Of a stretch of 64,000 nt of DNA, positions 44,565-54,200 are shown one piece after another. Where the stretch lies: assembly GCF_003934165.1 (NCBI RefSeq), contig NZ_RKST01000001.1:310001-374000 (forward strand), given 5' to 3'. The position numbers and the translations under genes are program-made. The DNA is from Borborobacter arsenicus. Its GTDB lineage: Bacteria; Pseudomonadota; Alphaproteobacteria; Rhizobiales; Rhizobiaceae. The notes below the pieces were generated by a model. It ran no database searches. It was not told where the DNA came from and worked only from the letters and a program-made list of their open reading frames with translations. Within the stretch, counting starts at the first letter, position 1, and each line of letters opens with the position of its first letter.

Positions 44565-45668
44565 CTACAGGTCGAGGACGCCACGCTTGCGCAGCAATAT
44601 CCAGAGGAAGAACGGCCCGCCCACCGCCGCCGTGATGATGCCGATCGGCAGTTCAGCCGGCGCGACAATGGTGCGGCTGACCGCGTCGGCAAGAAGCAGC
44701 ATGGAAGCACCGAGAAGTGCCGAGGCAGGCAGCAGATAGCGATTGTCCGGCCCCATCAGCAGGCGCAGCAGATGCGGCACGACGATGCCGACGAAGCCGA
44801 TGCCGCCGCTGACGGCAACGGACGCTCCTGTGGCTGCCGCCACCGAAACGATTGCAACAGCCTTGAGGCGCTGCACGGGAATGCCCAGATGGCTTGCCGC
44901 CGCCTCGCCCAGCGCCAAGGCGTTCAGCCCGCGCGCCAAAAACGGCGTTACGATCAATGCAAGCACGATAATCGGCCCAGCCGCCAGTATCTTGGTCCAG
45001 GTCGCGCCGGCAAGCGAGCCGAGGCCCCAGAAGGTCAGGTCACGCAACTGCCGGTCGTCGGCGAGATAGATGAGGACGCCCGAAAAGGCGCTGGCCATGG
45101 CACCGAGTGCGATGCCGGCAAGCAACATGGTGGCGATCGAGGTCTGGCCGCGTCGCGTTGCCACGCGATAAAGAACGATGGTTATGGCGAGCCCACCCAG
45201 AAAGGCGGCAAGCGGCAGCGCGTAGATGCCGAACAGGGCAAGCAGCGGGCCGAGCACAGTGCCGCCCAGCACAATGACCGAAATTGCCCCAAGCGCTGCG
45301 CCAGCCGAAACACCGACCAGGCCAGGATCGGCAAGCGGGTTTCGAAACAGGCCCTGCATGACTGCGCCGGACACGGCAAGTGCGGCCCCAATCAGTGCGC
45401 CGAGGACGACACGCGGCAATCTGATCTCATAGATGATGATCGAGTCGCGAGCCGAAAGCGCGACGCCATCGGTTCCCGCTCCGGAAAGCCAGCTTCGAAG
45501 GACGCTCAAAGCCGATGCGTCCGAAGCTCCGGCGGTCAGGCCGAAAAGGATGTTGGCGGCAAGAATCATGCCCAACAGCACCAGCACAAGCCTCGCGCGT
45601 GTCGAGCGATCGCCTTGCGGAGTGGATCGATACGCCATGCCGAGCCTGCCGGCGAAACTGTCAACCAC
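44565..45668 (-). CDS. hmuU: haemin ABC transporter permease
   Basis: 367-residue BtuC-like inner-membrane permease with about ten helices. EIRLPRVVLGALIGAALAVS, GAVMQGLFRNPLADPGLVGV and GGIGFVGIVVPHLLRLLMGP are typical of FecCD/HmuU proteins; the last holds the ATPase-coupling segment. The frame begins at GTG 45668, 12 bp after the hmuT stop; ATG at 45638 is an alternative. It imports haem, from the periplasmic HmuT, into the cytoplasm. Confidence 0.94.
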   Translation of the reverse strand: MVDSFAGRLGMAYRSTPQGDRSTRARLVLVLLGMILAANILFGLTAGASDASALSVLRSWLSGAGTDGVALSARDSIIIYEIRLPRVVLGALIGAALAVSGAVMQGLFRNPLADPGLVGVSAGAALGAISVIVLGGTVLGPLLALFGIYALPLAAFLGGLAITIVLYRVATRRGQTSIATMLLAGIALGAMASAFSGVLIYLADDRQLRDLTFWGLGSLAGATWTKILAAGPIIVLALIVTPFLARGLNALALGEAAASHLGIPVQRLKAVAIVSVAAATGASVAVSGGIGFVGIVVPHLLRLLMGPDNRYLLPASALLGASMLLLADAVSRTIVAPAELPIGIITAAVGGPFFLWILLRKRGVLDL

Positions 45669-45680
45669 GGCTTTTTCCGC

Positions 45681-46598
45681 TCAATTCCGAAGCTGGTCGC
45701 CATAGAGCGCCGTCGCCAGGTCGCGAACCGCGCCGGCAGTACGCGGCCCGAAACCGAGCAGATAGCCGCCATCCATCAGCACCAGTTTTTTGGTTGCAGC
45801 AGCAGGCGTGCCGGCCAGACCTGGATGGTTCCACAGATCGGCGGCGGCCGCCTGGTCGTCGCCCCGGTCCATCATCAAAACAAGATCAGGCCGGGCAGTC
45901 AGCGCCGCTTCGTCGGAAAGCTGCTTGTAGCCGGAAAAGCCCTCCACGGCGTTGATTCCGCCGGCCAGCCGGATGATGCCATCGGCAGCCGTATCGGCCC
46001 CTGCGGCCAACAGCTTGCCGCCCTGCACGCTGAGCAGGAAAAGAACGCGCTTGCGCTCGGGCACATTGGCTGTGAGCTTTTCGGCCGCAGCGAGATCAGC
46101 ATCGACCGAAGCAGCCAGCTTCTCGGCCGCAGCGTCCGCACCAAGGCTTTTGCCGACGATCCGTATCTTCTCCAGGATACCTTCATGATTGAATGTTTCC
46201 GGAACGGTGATGAAGGTCACGCTGGCTTTCTTCAACACATCTATCGCCTCGGCGGGGCCGCTGCCTGCCAGCGCAAGAATGCCGGTCGGAGAAACCGACA
46301 GCACACCCTCAGGCGACAGCGCGCGCATATAGCCGACATCGGGCAGTTTCAGCGCAGCTTCCGGATAGGTGCTGGTCGAATCGCGGGCTATCAGCCTGCC
46401 TTCCTCGCCAAGCGCGTAGACGATCTCGGTGATCGACCCTCCGATTGCGACGATACGGGAGGGGTCGGCAAATATCGCCCCGCCCTCCTGCGCCTTTGCC
46501 GGCGGCGGCGCAGCAAAAAGCGCGAGGGCAAGGCCGAGCAAGACTACCCAGATGCTCCGGGAAGGAAATCCGCGAGGCCGGGGCGAGATTGCGCTCAT
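45681..46598 (-). CDS. hmuT: periplasmic haemin-binding protein
   Basis: 305 residues with a signal peptide (about 1-36, ending APPPAKA) and a class III (BtuF-like) binding fold. SRIVAIGGSITEIVYALGEE and ARDSTSTYPEAALKLPDVGY correspond to the haem-binding lobes, with Tyr in YPEAA as the probable axial ligand by analogy with PhuT/ShuT. Its start codon overlaps the hmuS stop (ATGA), so translation is normally coupled to hmuS, which is frameshifted here. Confidence 0.94.
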   Translation of the reverse strand: MSAISPRPRGFPSRSIWVVLLGLALALFAAPPPAKAQEGGAIFADPSRIVAIGGSITEIVYALGEEGRLIARDSTSTYPEAALKLPDVGYMRALSPEGVLSVSPTGILALAGSGPAEAIDVLKKASVTFITVPETFNHEGILEKIRIVGKSLGADAAAEKLAASVDADLAAAEKLTANVPERKRVLFLLSVQGGKLLAAGADTAADGIIRLAGGINAVEGFSGYKQLSDEAALTARPDLVLMMDRGDDQAAAADLWNHPGLAGTPAAATKKLVLMDGGYLLGFGPRTAGAVRDLATALYGDQLRN

Positions 46599-47658
46599 GC
46601 TGTCACCGCAGACGGAATCCGGGGCAGGTTTTCAGCAAGAAGCCGCCAATCCTCGCGCTCCATCTCGCCTTCATGGCGCTGCCCGAAGAACTGGATGATC
46701 AGATTGCCTTGCGCATCATAAGCTTCGAGCGACGTGACATGCCCTTCCTTGGTCGGCTTGCGAACCGCCCAGAGCTCACGCACATGATCGGTCCTGAGAT
46801 GCAGGTGGAAGGTTTCGTCCATCACATTGATCCAGGGGCCCATCGTCTTGATATTCTTGACCGGGCCGGAATGAATCTGGACGCAACCGCGACTGCCGAC
46901 GAAGCACATTATCGGCATCTGGTCTTCGGCGGCATGATGCAGCATTGCCGATAGCGCATCATTGTCCACGAGCCATGCATAGTCGGAACCTACCAGCTGA
47001 ACGGCCTGCTGGCGCCCGAGTTTCAGCTTGCGCAACATGCCGAAGAACTGATGAACATCGGTCATCTTCGACCAGCGCTCGCGCAGTTCCTCTACGCCTG
47101 CAACCGCATCTCCAGTCTCACTCTCCTTAACCGCGCCGTCCTCGACATAAACGTCGATGGCCTGCCTTTGATCCGCTGCAACCAGCGACGAAACCAGGTT
47201 TTGATAGGCATAAAGGTTCGAAGCCGGGCGCAGATGCACCTTGTGCACTGCCTCACCTGACTGGTCGAAGAACTGGAGGCTGCGGCGGATTTCACCGCCA
47301 TCCCGCTTTTCCACGGCAAACCATGCGCCCATTGCTTCGGGAAGATCCTGAGGTCGATATGTTCGCCAAGCACGATTGCATGCTGGGTCCCGGTGAGGAC
47401 CTTGTCGTAGACGCCGATCTTTTCATGCACCGCGCTTGCATTGCGGGTGAGCGCCATGACCTCGCCGACCGCTTCAAGCCCGACCAGCACATCGTTGACG
47501 CGCGGTTCGATACGCGTGACGCTTTCCCCGCAATAGGCGGCGACGAACTCGGCTTCCGAGATGCCCAGCATTTCGGCGAGGTCGCGCTCTCGCATTTTCG
47601 GATTTTCGGATCTCGCCAAGCGGATCTGATGCGGCGCAGGTTTGACGCGGGCGTCCAT
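46595..47658 (-). pseudogene. hmuS: haemin-degrading factor gene hmuS, frameshifted
   Basis: Two overlapping frames together encode a full-length HmuS (about 354 residues), a cytoplasmic haem-handling/degrading protein. The first (from ATG 47658) gives MDARVKPAPHQIRLARSENP through LGEHIDLRIFPKQWAHG, then turns to nonsense. The second continues with FAVEKRDGGEIRRSLQFFDQ, SGEAVHKVHLRPASNL and on to the C-terminus at 46595. Family sequences run through this join without a gap, so one base is missing at about 47318-47320 (AAA where AAAA is expected, TTT on the coding strand). No classical slippery site is present. It is either a real mutation or a sequencing error. Confidence 0.85.
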
Positions 47659-47669
47659 GAAAACGGCCT

Positions 47670-47879
47670 TTACTTATTGAGGATGAGCTTGCCCTGGCGG
47701 GTGATTTTCAAGCGATAGAGCGAGCCGCCATGATCGATGCCGATCTCATTGTCACCTGCAAACAGGGCCGAACTCGATACCGTGCGGATGGCCACAGGCT
47801 GTGTCTGCCTGCGTTCGGGAACCTCGACATAAGACCTTCTGGCTCGATAGCGGAAATCATCGTGACTGTGACTGTTCAT
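47670..47879 (-). CDS. hemP: haemin uptake protein HemP/HmuP
   Basis: 69-residue protein with the characteristic C-terminus SSALFAGDNEIGIDHGGSLY then RLKITRQGKLILNK, a near-invariant HemP motif. In rhizobia and Bradyrhizobium HmuP is needed for expression of the haem receptor gene. ATG at 47879 has GTGGGAG upstream. It opens the leftward haem operon, 11 bp before hmuS, and is divergent from the TonB receptor gene. Confidence 0.93.
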   Translation of the reverse strand: MNSHSHDDFRYRARRSYVEVPERRQTQPVAIRTVSSSALFAGDNEIGIDHGGSLYRLKITRQGKLILNK

Positions 47880-47947
47880 GGGTCGCTCCCACCTATTTTC
47901 CAGCTGTTTGCCCGGCGGTTTCGGGATTGCATCGGCAGCCCGAAATC

Positions 47948-48010
47948 AATCTTGACTCGAACTGTCATGTTCAATAGTCAGTGCAATACCGGAGTAAACG
48001 AGTCAAGATT
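47948..48010. promoter_or_regulatory. inverted repeat with facing TTGACT elements in the haem control region
   Basis: AATCTTGACTCG (47948-47959) and CGAGTCAAGATT (47999-48010) are perfect 12-base inverted arms, 39 bp apart. Each arm contains TTGACT, a good -35 sequence: the left one reads rightward toward the receptor gene, the right one leftward toward hemP. Matching -10 elements are poor, so the promoter assignment is tentative. Confidence 0.5.
47953..47967. promoter_or_regulatory. iron-responsive operator (IRO box) for RirA
   Basis: TGA-CTCGAACTG-TCA is an exact match to the TGA-N9-TCA consensus described for RirA control in Rhizobium. It overlaps the rightward TTGACT element and lies between hemP and the TonB receptor, where RirA repression is expected. 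A short degenerate consensus can match by chance, but position and context are strong. Confidence 0.7.
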
Positions 48011-48080
48011 TAAAATGCTCCGGCTTCAATCAAGATGCTAGCAAGCCCCGTGCCAGCCCGCATGAAAGATACCGGAGAAC

Positions 48081-50288
48081 ATGGGCATGGGGTTTTTGGC
48101 CAACGGAGCCGCTTCGTCTGATGATGACGCAGTCGCACCATTCAGGATACGCGCAAAGCGCTCGGCAGCCTTGATGGCGGGTGTGGCGGCGATTGCCTGC
48201 GGGCTCAGCACACCGCTCCTGGCACAGGAAACTGAAGAACAGGCTGCAACGCAAACGCAGGAACCCGCCGATACGAATTCTGAAGCCAGAACCACGGTTC
48301 TGGACAAGATCACCGTTGTAAGCCGCACCAATGAAACGGCCATCGATACGATGGCGTCTGTCAGCCATATCGGCGAGGAACAGCTTCAGCGCCGCATGGC
48401 CTCGACGCCACAGGATGTGCTCTTCGGCGTTCCCGGCGTGGCTTTGCAGTCGGATGCGAACAGATCGGCATCAAGCGTCAATATACGCGGCCTGCAGGAT
48501 TTCGGACGCGTCGCAGTGATCGTCGACGGGGCACGGCAGAATTTCCAGCGTTCCGGCCACGGCACCCAGTCGATGTTCTGGCTGGATCCGGAACTGGTGA
48601 AGCAGGTAGATGTCATCCGCGGGCCCGTAGCTAATACCTACGGCTCCGGCGCCATTGGCGGCGTCGTCACCTACGAAACCAAGGATGCCGTCGATTTCCT
48701 GCGTCCGGGAGAGACTTGGGGTGCGTCAGTGACTGGCCGCCACGACACCAACGGGCATGGCTGGACGACCAGCGCGACCGGCGCTTATCGCTTCAACGAC
48801 GACGCCGACATCATCGGCAATATCGTCTGGCGTGACTTCGGCGACTACAAGGATGGCGACGGGGACCGGGTTTCCGGAACGGGCTTCGACGTGCTCAGCG
48901 GCCTGCTCAAGACCACGTTGCGCCCCACTGAAAACAGTGAGCTGAAACTTGGCTGGCTCGGCGCGAATGACAGCTGGACCGAAGGTGGCGATGCCTACGG
49001 GATGGACGTGAAACAAAACACCTTCACCGGCCGCTACAACATTACCGACGAGAACCAGAGCTGGCTCGACCTGCACATCAACGCTTCGCTCAACAAGGCC
49101 GGCCTCGATCAGACTTATCTCAGGGATGTGACCCGCTTCAGTTCGGTCACGGGGCGAGAAATCACCCTCCCCGCAGGGTCACAGACGACCTACGATCTCG
49201 ACACCTATGGCGTCGACATCTGGAACACCTCCCGCTTCGATACTGGCGGCGTTGCGCATGAACTGACCTATGGCGGCGACTGGGTGAGCGACGATGTGGT
49301 GACCACCAGCCCCGAAGGCGGGAGCGACGTATTCACGCCGTCTGGAAAGCGCCGGGTTTCCGGTGCCTATATCCAGGACAAGCTGACCTATGAATGGCTC
49401 GAGGTCATCGGTGCGCTGCGCTACGACAGCTACAAGCTCGATGGCGATACGACCGAAGTATCGGGAGATCGTCTTTCACCGCGCCTCACGGTCGGTGTCT
49501 CGCCATTCGAGCAGCCCAGCCTGAGCGGTCTGCAATTCTACGGAACCTATGCCGAAGGCTACCGGTCGCCATCGCTTTCGGAGACAGTCATCAGCGGCCT
49601 GCACCCCAATGGCGTGGTCTTTCCCTTCCTGCCCAATCCCGACCTCCGGCCGGAAACCGCCAAGACATGGGAGGTCGGGCTGAACTACGGCTATGATGGC
49701 CTCTTTGCCGCAGACGATACGCTGCGCATGAAGGCTGCCTATTTCAACAATGATGTGGACGATTACATCGGCGGCACGATGGTGTCGGCATTCGATCCCA
49801 CCGCCGGCTGCCCGATGGTCAATCCGCGCATGCCGCTCTGCTACCAGTACCAGAACTTCGCCAATGCCAGGATCAAGGGCTTCGAACTGGAAAGCATCTA
49901 TGATGCAAGCTGGGGCTTTGCCGGGCTTTCCGCCTCCATCATCAACGGCCACACCATAGATGAGGATGGCCTTCGCGAAGACCTCGTCACCATCCCGTCA
50001 AGTCAGGTGACGGCGCAGATCGGCTTCCGTTTCCTGGAAGACAGACTGACCGTCGGCGGGGAGGTGCAATATAACGGCGCTCCCAAGGGAAATGATGCTG
50101 CCAGGGATTTCACGCTGGTCAATGCTTTCGCGTCCTATCAGGCGACGGAAGATTTCAGGGTCGACTTCCGCGCCGACAACATCTTCGACGTGAAATACTC
50201 GAACCCACTCAACGCCTCTGCTACAACCACTATCTACGAGCCCGGCGTCACTTTGAAGCTGGCAGCAACCATGCGTTTCGGAGGTTAA
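48081..50288 (+). CDS. hmuR: TonB-dependent haem receptor
   Basis: 735-residue outer-membrane receptor. A signal peptide (to about residue 48, GLSTPLLAQ) precedes a TonB box-like LDKITVVSR, the plug domain (FGVPGVALQSDANRSASSVN, then IRGLQDFGRV) and a 22-strand barrel ending in LKLAATMRFGG. The haem receptor boxes are visible as YAEGYRSPSLSE (FRAP-like) and NPDLRPETAKTWEVGL (NPDL). It is probably the ShmR/BhuR/HmuR equivalent. It is divergent from hemP and followed by two small genes that appear co-transcribed. Confidence 0.94.
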   Translation: MGMGFLANGAASSDDDAVAPFRIRAKRSAALMAGVAAIACGLSTPLLAQETEEQAATQTQEPADTNSEARTTVLDKITVVSRTNETAIDTMASVSHIGEEQLQRRMASTPQDVLFGVPGVALQSDANRSASSVNIRGLQDFGRVAVIVDGARQNFQRSGHGTQSMFWLDPELVKQVDVIRGPVANTYGSGAIGGVVTYETKDAVDFLRPGETWGASVTGRHDTNGHGWTTSATGAYRFNDDADIIGNIVWRDFGDYKDGDGDRVSGTGFDVLSGLLKTTLRPTENSELKLGWLGANDSWTEGGDAYGMDVKQNTFTGRYNITDENQSWLDLHINASLNKAGLDQTYLRDVTRFSSVTGREITLPAGSQTTYDLDTYGVDIWNTSRFDTGGVAHELTYGGDWVSDDVVTTSPEGGSDVFTPSGKRRVSGAYIQDKLTYEWLEVIGALRYDSYKLDGDTTEVSGDRLSPRLTVGVSPFEQPSLSGLQFYGTYAEGYRSPSLSETVISGLHPNGVVFPFLPNPDLRPETAKTWEVGLNYGYDGLFAADDTLRMKAAYFNNDVDDYIGGTMVSAFDPTAGCPMVNPRMPLCYQYQNFANARIKGFELESIYDASWGFAGLSASIINGHTIDEDGLREDLVTIPSSQVTAQIGFRFLEDRLTVGGEVQYNGAPKGNDAARDFTLVNAFASYQATEDFRVDFRADNIFDVKYSNPLNASATTTIYEPGVTLKLAATMRFGG

Positions 50289-50294
50289 GAACAG

Positions 50295-50741
50295 GTGCCA
50301 AAAGCGACAACACTCATCCACCCCCTGGCCTCCATGATGGTGCTGTCGCTTGTCCTGGGCATGCCGTCATATGCCCAGGAGGCACCTTCCGCCCCCTCCC
50401 TGGAACTGGAACTCAACGCCACGCAACCCTCCGACAAGGGCTGCCGGCTGACCTTCGTCGTGGCCAACAAGCTTGGCTCCGATCTCTCCAAGGCGGCATT
50501 CGAGATAGCGCTGTTCAACGACGCAGGCGTGGTCGATCGATTGACCGTACTCGACTTCAAGGACCTGCCGAAGGAAAAGACGAAGGTGATCCGCTTCGAC
50601 CTTGCCGGGGTCGATTGCGCGCGCATCAGCCGCGTGCTTATCAATCAGGCGACCGAATGCGCCGGGGCTGACGTGGAGCCGGGCGCCTGCATGGGCCGCC
50701 TCAAGCTGAACAGCCGCACTGACACGGTGTTCAGCACATGA
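50295..50741 (+). CDS. small secreted protein of the haem uptake locus
   Basis: 148 residues beginning at GTG 50295, with GGAGG 11 bases upstream at the end of hmuR. A signal peptide (1-27, ending GMPSYA) leads to a mature domain of about 120 residues with four cysteines (C50, C108, C122, C132) and beta-rich segments (LELELNATQPSDKGCRLTFV, KTKVIRFDLAGVDCAR). No family is recognised. Its place between the receptor and the haem monooxygenase suggests a periplasmic role in haem uptake, perhaps haem or disulfide handling; that is inference. Confidence 0.82.
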   Translation: MPKATTLIHPLASMMVLSLVLGMPSYAQEAPSAPSLELELNATQPSDKGCRLTFVVANKLGSDLSKAAFEIALFNDAGVVDRLTVLDFKDLPKEKTKVIRFDLAGVDCARISRVLINQATECAGADVEPGACMGRLKLNSRTDTVFST

Positions 50742-50781
50742 TGACGACCAATCTGTCTCAGCATCTGAAAGGAATGAACGC

Positions 50782-51096
50782 ATGTATGTCGCGATGAATC
50801 GCTTCAAGGTGAAGCCGGGCATGGAGGAAGATTTCGAAAACGTCTGGAAGAACCGCAACTCGACACTTTCGGAAATGAAAGGCTTTCGCCAGTTTCATCT
50901 GCTGCGCAGCACCTTCAACGAAGAAGAAGGCTATACGCTGTTTGCCTCGCATACCGTCTGGGACAGCCGCGAAGATTTCGAGGCCTGGACCAAGTCGCAG
51001 AATTTTCGCGATTCGCACAAGAACGCTGGCACCAGCAAGCTGACCGTGTTCGGCCATCCGCAATTCGAAGGCTTTTCGTCTGTCGAAGGCGCCTGA
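50782..51096 (+). CDS. hmuQ: IsdG/HmuQ-type haem-degrading monooxygenase
   Basis: 104-residue ferredoxin-like (ABM) protein. The IsdG catalytic triad appears conserved: N6 in MYVAMNRF, W69 in DFEAWTKS and H79 in FRDSHKNAG (IsdG N7, W67, H77). It should open haem in the cytoplasm and free iron. ATG at 50782 follows AAAGGA. It is last in the hmuR operon. With hmuS broken, it may be the main haem-degrading enzyme of this locus. Confidence 0.9.
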   Translation: MYVAMNRFKVKPGMEEDFENVWKNRNSTLSEMKGFRQFHLLRSTFNEEEGYTLFASHTVWDSREDFEAWTKSQNFRDSHKNAGTSKLTVFGHPQFEGFSSVEGA

Positions 51097-51102
51097 TTCC
51101 AG

Positions 51103-51149
51103 AGCATGATCCCGAAAAGTGGGAACCGGTTTTCGGAAAAGATCATGCT
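51103..51149 (-). repeat. palindromic intergenic repeat, copy 2
   Basis: AGCATGATC (51103-51111) and GATCATGCT (51141-51149) flank CCGAAAA (51112-51118) / TTTTCGG (51130-51136). On the minus strand it follows the same pattern as the copy at 40358-40410. It begins 6 bp after the hmuQ stop and precedes the operon's terminator. Confidence 0.88.
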
Positions 51150-51224
51150 AAAACAAATAGAAAGAGCCTGATAACGGTTCGACAAACGTCAGCAGGATTT
51201 AAGAGACGACCTCCCAAGTCTCGG

Positions 51225-51261
51225 AAAGCCGCCGTCCGTACAGCCGGGCGGCGGCTTTTTT
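51225..51261 (+). terminator. rho-independent terminator after the hmuR operon
   Basis: AAAGCCGCCGTCC pairs with GGGCGGCGGCTTT (one wobble, 8-base loop) and ends in six T (51256-51261). It ends rightward transcription from hmuR-hmuQ and abuts the putA stop codon, so it probably serves both converging transcripts. Confidence 0.92.
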
Positions 51262-51262
51262 G

Positions 51263-54200
51263 TCATGCGCCCGCAAGCAAGGTCGCGTTTCCACCGGCAG
51301 CCGTGGTGTCCACGCAGACCGCGCGCTCATGCGCATAGGCCGCCGGATAAAGGACTTCGCCGACCAGTGGCACGATCGGCCCCTTGCGTTTGGCAAGCGC
51401 GCGCCGGATTTCCTTCGCCGTCTCCGCTCCTCCTGCAAAGGCGACGACGTGCACCGCCAGCGTTTCCAGGGCGGCCACAGGCACGATTCCGTCCATTGCC
51501 TCCAGCGGCAATCCCTTGCCGGTGAGCGCATTGAGCACCGGCGGCGCGCCGGGCGCCACGGCAAGGACAGCGTTGCCGGCGGCCAGCGCCTGGACGACCT
51601 GTGCCAGCAGCGCATCGCTGTCGGGGCCCAGGCAAAGGACACGGCCGCGCGGAACCAGCGACAGTGTATTCGCTTCTCCCGTCGGACCGGGCAGATCGAC
51701 CGGACCAAGATCGATCGCGGCTGCCGCTGCAATCGCAGACGCGCCCTTGCCCCGCAGAAGCTTTCGCATCAGCGCGATGCGGTCTCCCGCAGGGTTCCAC
51801 CCGATCGACACTGATGCGGCAAGGCTTTCTGCCAGCCGGTCAGAGGAAATTTCAGTGCCGTCCAGCGCTTCCGCCACTCTTCCGGGTGCGCGACGGAACC
51901 GGCGCAGATAATGCGGGCCGCCGGCTTTCGGCCCCGTGCCTGAGAGGCCCTCGCCACCAAAGGGTTGCGAGCCGACGACCGCACCGATCTGGTTGCGATT
52001 GACGTAGATATTGCCGGCATGGATGCCATCGACGATATGCTGGACACGTGCCTCGATGCGGGTATGCAGGCCGAATGTCAGGCCGTAACCCTTTGAGTTT
52101 ATGGCGGCAATGACCTTATCGAGATCGTCGGCGTCGAAGCTCGCGACATGCAGGACCGGGCCGAATACCTCGCGCTCCATTTCTTGAATGCCCGACACGC
52201 GAAACACATGCGGAGGAACGAAACGGCCTTCCGCTGGCGCTTCCAGCTTGGCGACGAGCTTGCCCTTGGCTTCCATGGAAGCGCAGTAATCTCGGATTGA
52301 TTCCTGCGCCTCCTCGTCTATCACCGGGCCGACATCGGTCGATATAAGCCAGGGATCACCAACGCCGAGCGCTTTCATCGCGCCTTCGAGCATCTCAAGC
52401 ATCTTCCGCTCCACGTCCTTCTGGACATAGAGAATCCGCAGGGCCGAGCAGCGCTGCCCCGCACTCTGGAAGGAGGATGCAAGGATATCGCGCACCGCCT
52501 GTTCGGGCAGCGCGGTGGAATCGATGATCATCGCATTCATGCCACCGGTCTCGGCGATCAGCATGGCATCAGGCGCCGCCGTCTCGGCAAGCTGCCGCTC
52601 GATCAGCTTTGCCACTTCCGTCGATCCGGTGAAGCACACGCCAGCGATACGCGGATCGGCCGTCAGCGGTCCACCCACCGTCGGGCCGTCGCCCGGCAGA
52701 AGCTGGATGACATCTTCCGGAATACCCGCCTGACGCATGAGCTCCACCGCGCGCGCGGCAATCAGCGGCGTCTGCTCGGCCGGCTTGGCGATCACTGCAT
52801 TGCCAGTGACAAGCGCGGCCGCAATCTGGCCGGTGAAGATGGCGAGCGGGAAATTCCACGGCGAAATACAGCCAATCACGCCACGCGCCGCCGTCCCCGC
52901 CTCGGCGTTCTCGGCTTCAGACGCGTAATAGCGCAGGAAGTCCACCGCCTCACGTACCTCGGCAACCCCATCTGCCAGCGACTTGCCGGCCTCACGGGTG
53001 GCCAGCGCGAAGAACTCGATCGCATTTGCCTCATAAAGATCGGCAACCCGGCGCAGGGTGGCGGCACGCTCCTCTACCGGGCGCCGCGCCCAAGCTGGTT
53101 GCGCCTCGGCCGCTATGCGAACCGCCGTTGCCACCAGTTTGGCTGATGCCTCGACCACGGTGCCGACAACATCATCCGGTCGCGCGGGATTGATGACCTT
53201 GCATTCGGCTCCATATTCGGCTGCGCGCGTAATCGGCTTTGCCGACCAGCGGTCCGGGGTGCTGAAATTCGCCTTCGCATGCTCGATCGCGCCGAGCGTC
53301 ACGGGATCGGTGATGTCCCAGCCTTTCGCATTGCGCCGCCCTGCCCCGAAGATTTCCGCCGGCCGCACGATGGCGGGATTGGTGGCTGGCCCCTGAACTT
53401 CCGCCACCTCGAACGGATCACGCGCGATGGTTTCCGGCCTCACGCTCTCATCGGTCAATTGATGGACGAAGGAGGAATTGGCGCCGTTTTCAAGCAGGCG
53501 GCGCACCAGATATGCGAGCAGGTCGGAATGCGCACCGACAGGCGCATAGATGCGACAGCGCGTGCCCTCAGCCTTGCGCACCGCCTCGTGCAGCTGTTCG
53601 CCCATGCCGTGCAGGCGCTGGAATTCGAAACAGTCGCGATCCGGTGCCATCGACAGGATGGCGGCGACCGTGTGCGCATTGTGGGTGGCAAACTGCGGAT
53701 AGATGCGGTCGGTCATCGACAGCAGCTTGCGGGCGCAGGAAATGTAGGAAATATCGGTGTTCACCTTGCGCGTGAAGACCGGATAGCCGTCTAGCCCAAG
53801 CACCTGCGCCCGCTTGATCTCGGTATCCCAATAGGCGCCCTTGACAAGCCGCACCATGATCTTGCGGTCGAGCCGCTGGGCCAGCGCATAAAGCCAGTCG
53901 ATGACGAAGGCGCAGCGCGGCCCATAGGCCTGCACCACCACGCCGAAACCGTCCCAATCCGCAAGTTCGGGGCTGGCCAGAACGCGCTCGATGACATCGA
54001 GCGACAGGTCCAGGCGGTCGGCTTCCTCGGCATCGATGTTCAGCCCCATACGGGCATGGCGGGCGGCAATCGCCAGAGACAGCAGACGCTCGGCCATCAC
54101 CGGCAGCATCTTTTCCCGCTGCGCGACCTCATAGCGTGGGTGTAGGGCGGAAAGCTTTACCGAGATGCCGGGATTGGTGCGGATATCCGGACTGTTCGAC

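Noticed and set aside
44772-46721. A 649-codon plus-strand frame across hmuU and hmuT
   Set aside because: Shadow of the haem transporter genes; no domain, no ribosome site.
47300-47335. Programmed -1 frameshift in hmuS
   Set aside because: The join has CAT GGT TTG, not a classical X XXY YYZ slippery heptamer, and no clear stimulatory stem was seen downstream. HmuS is not known to be made this way; a mutation or base-calling error is more likely.
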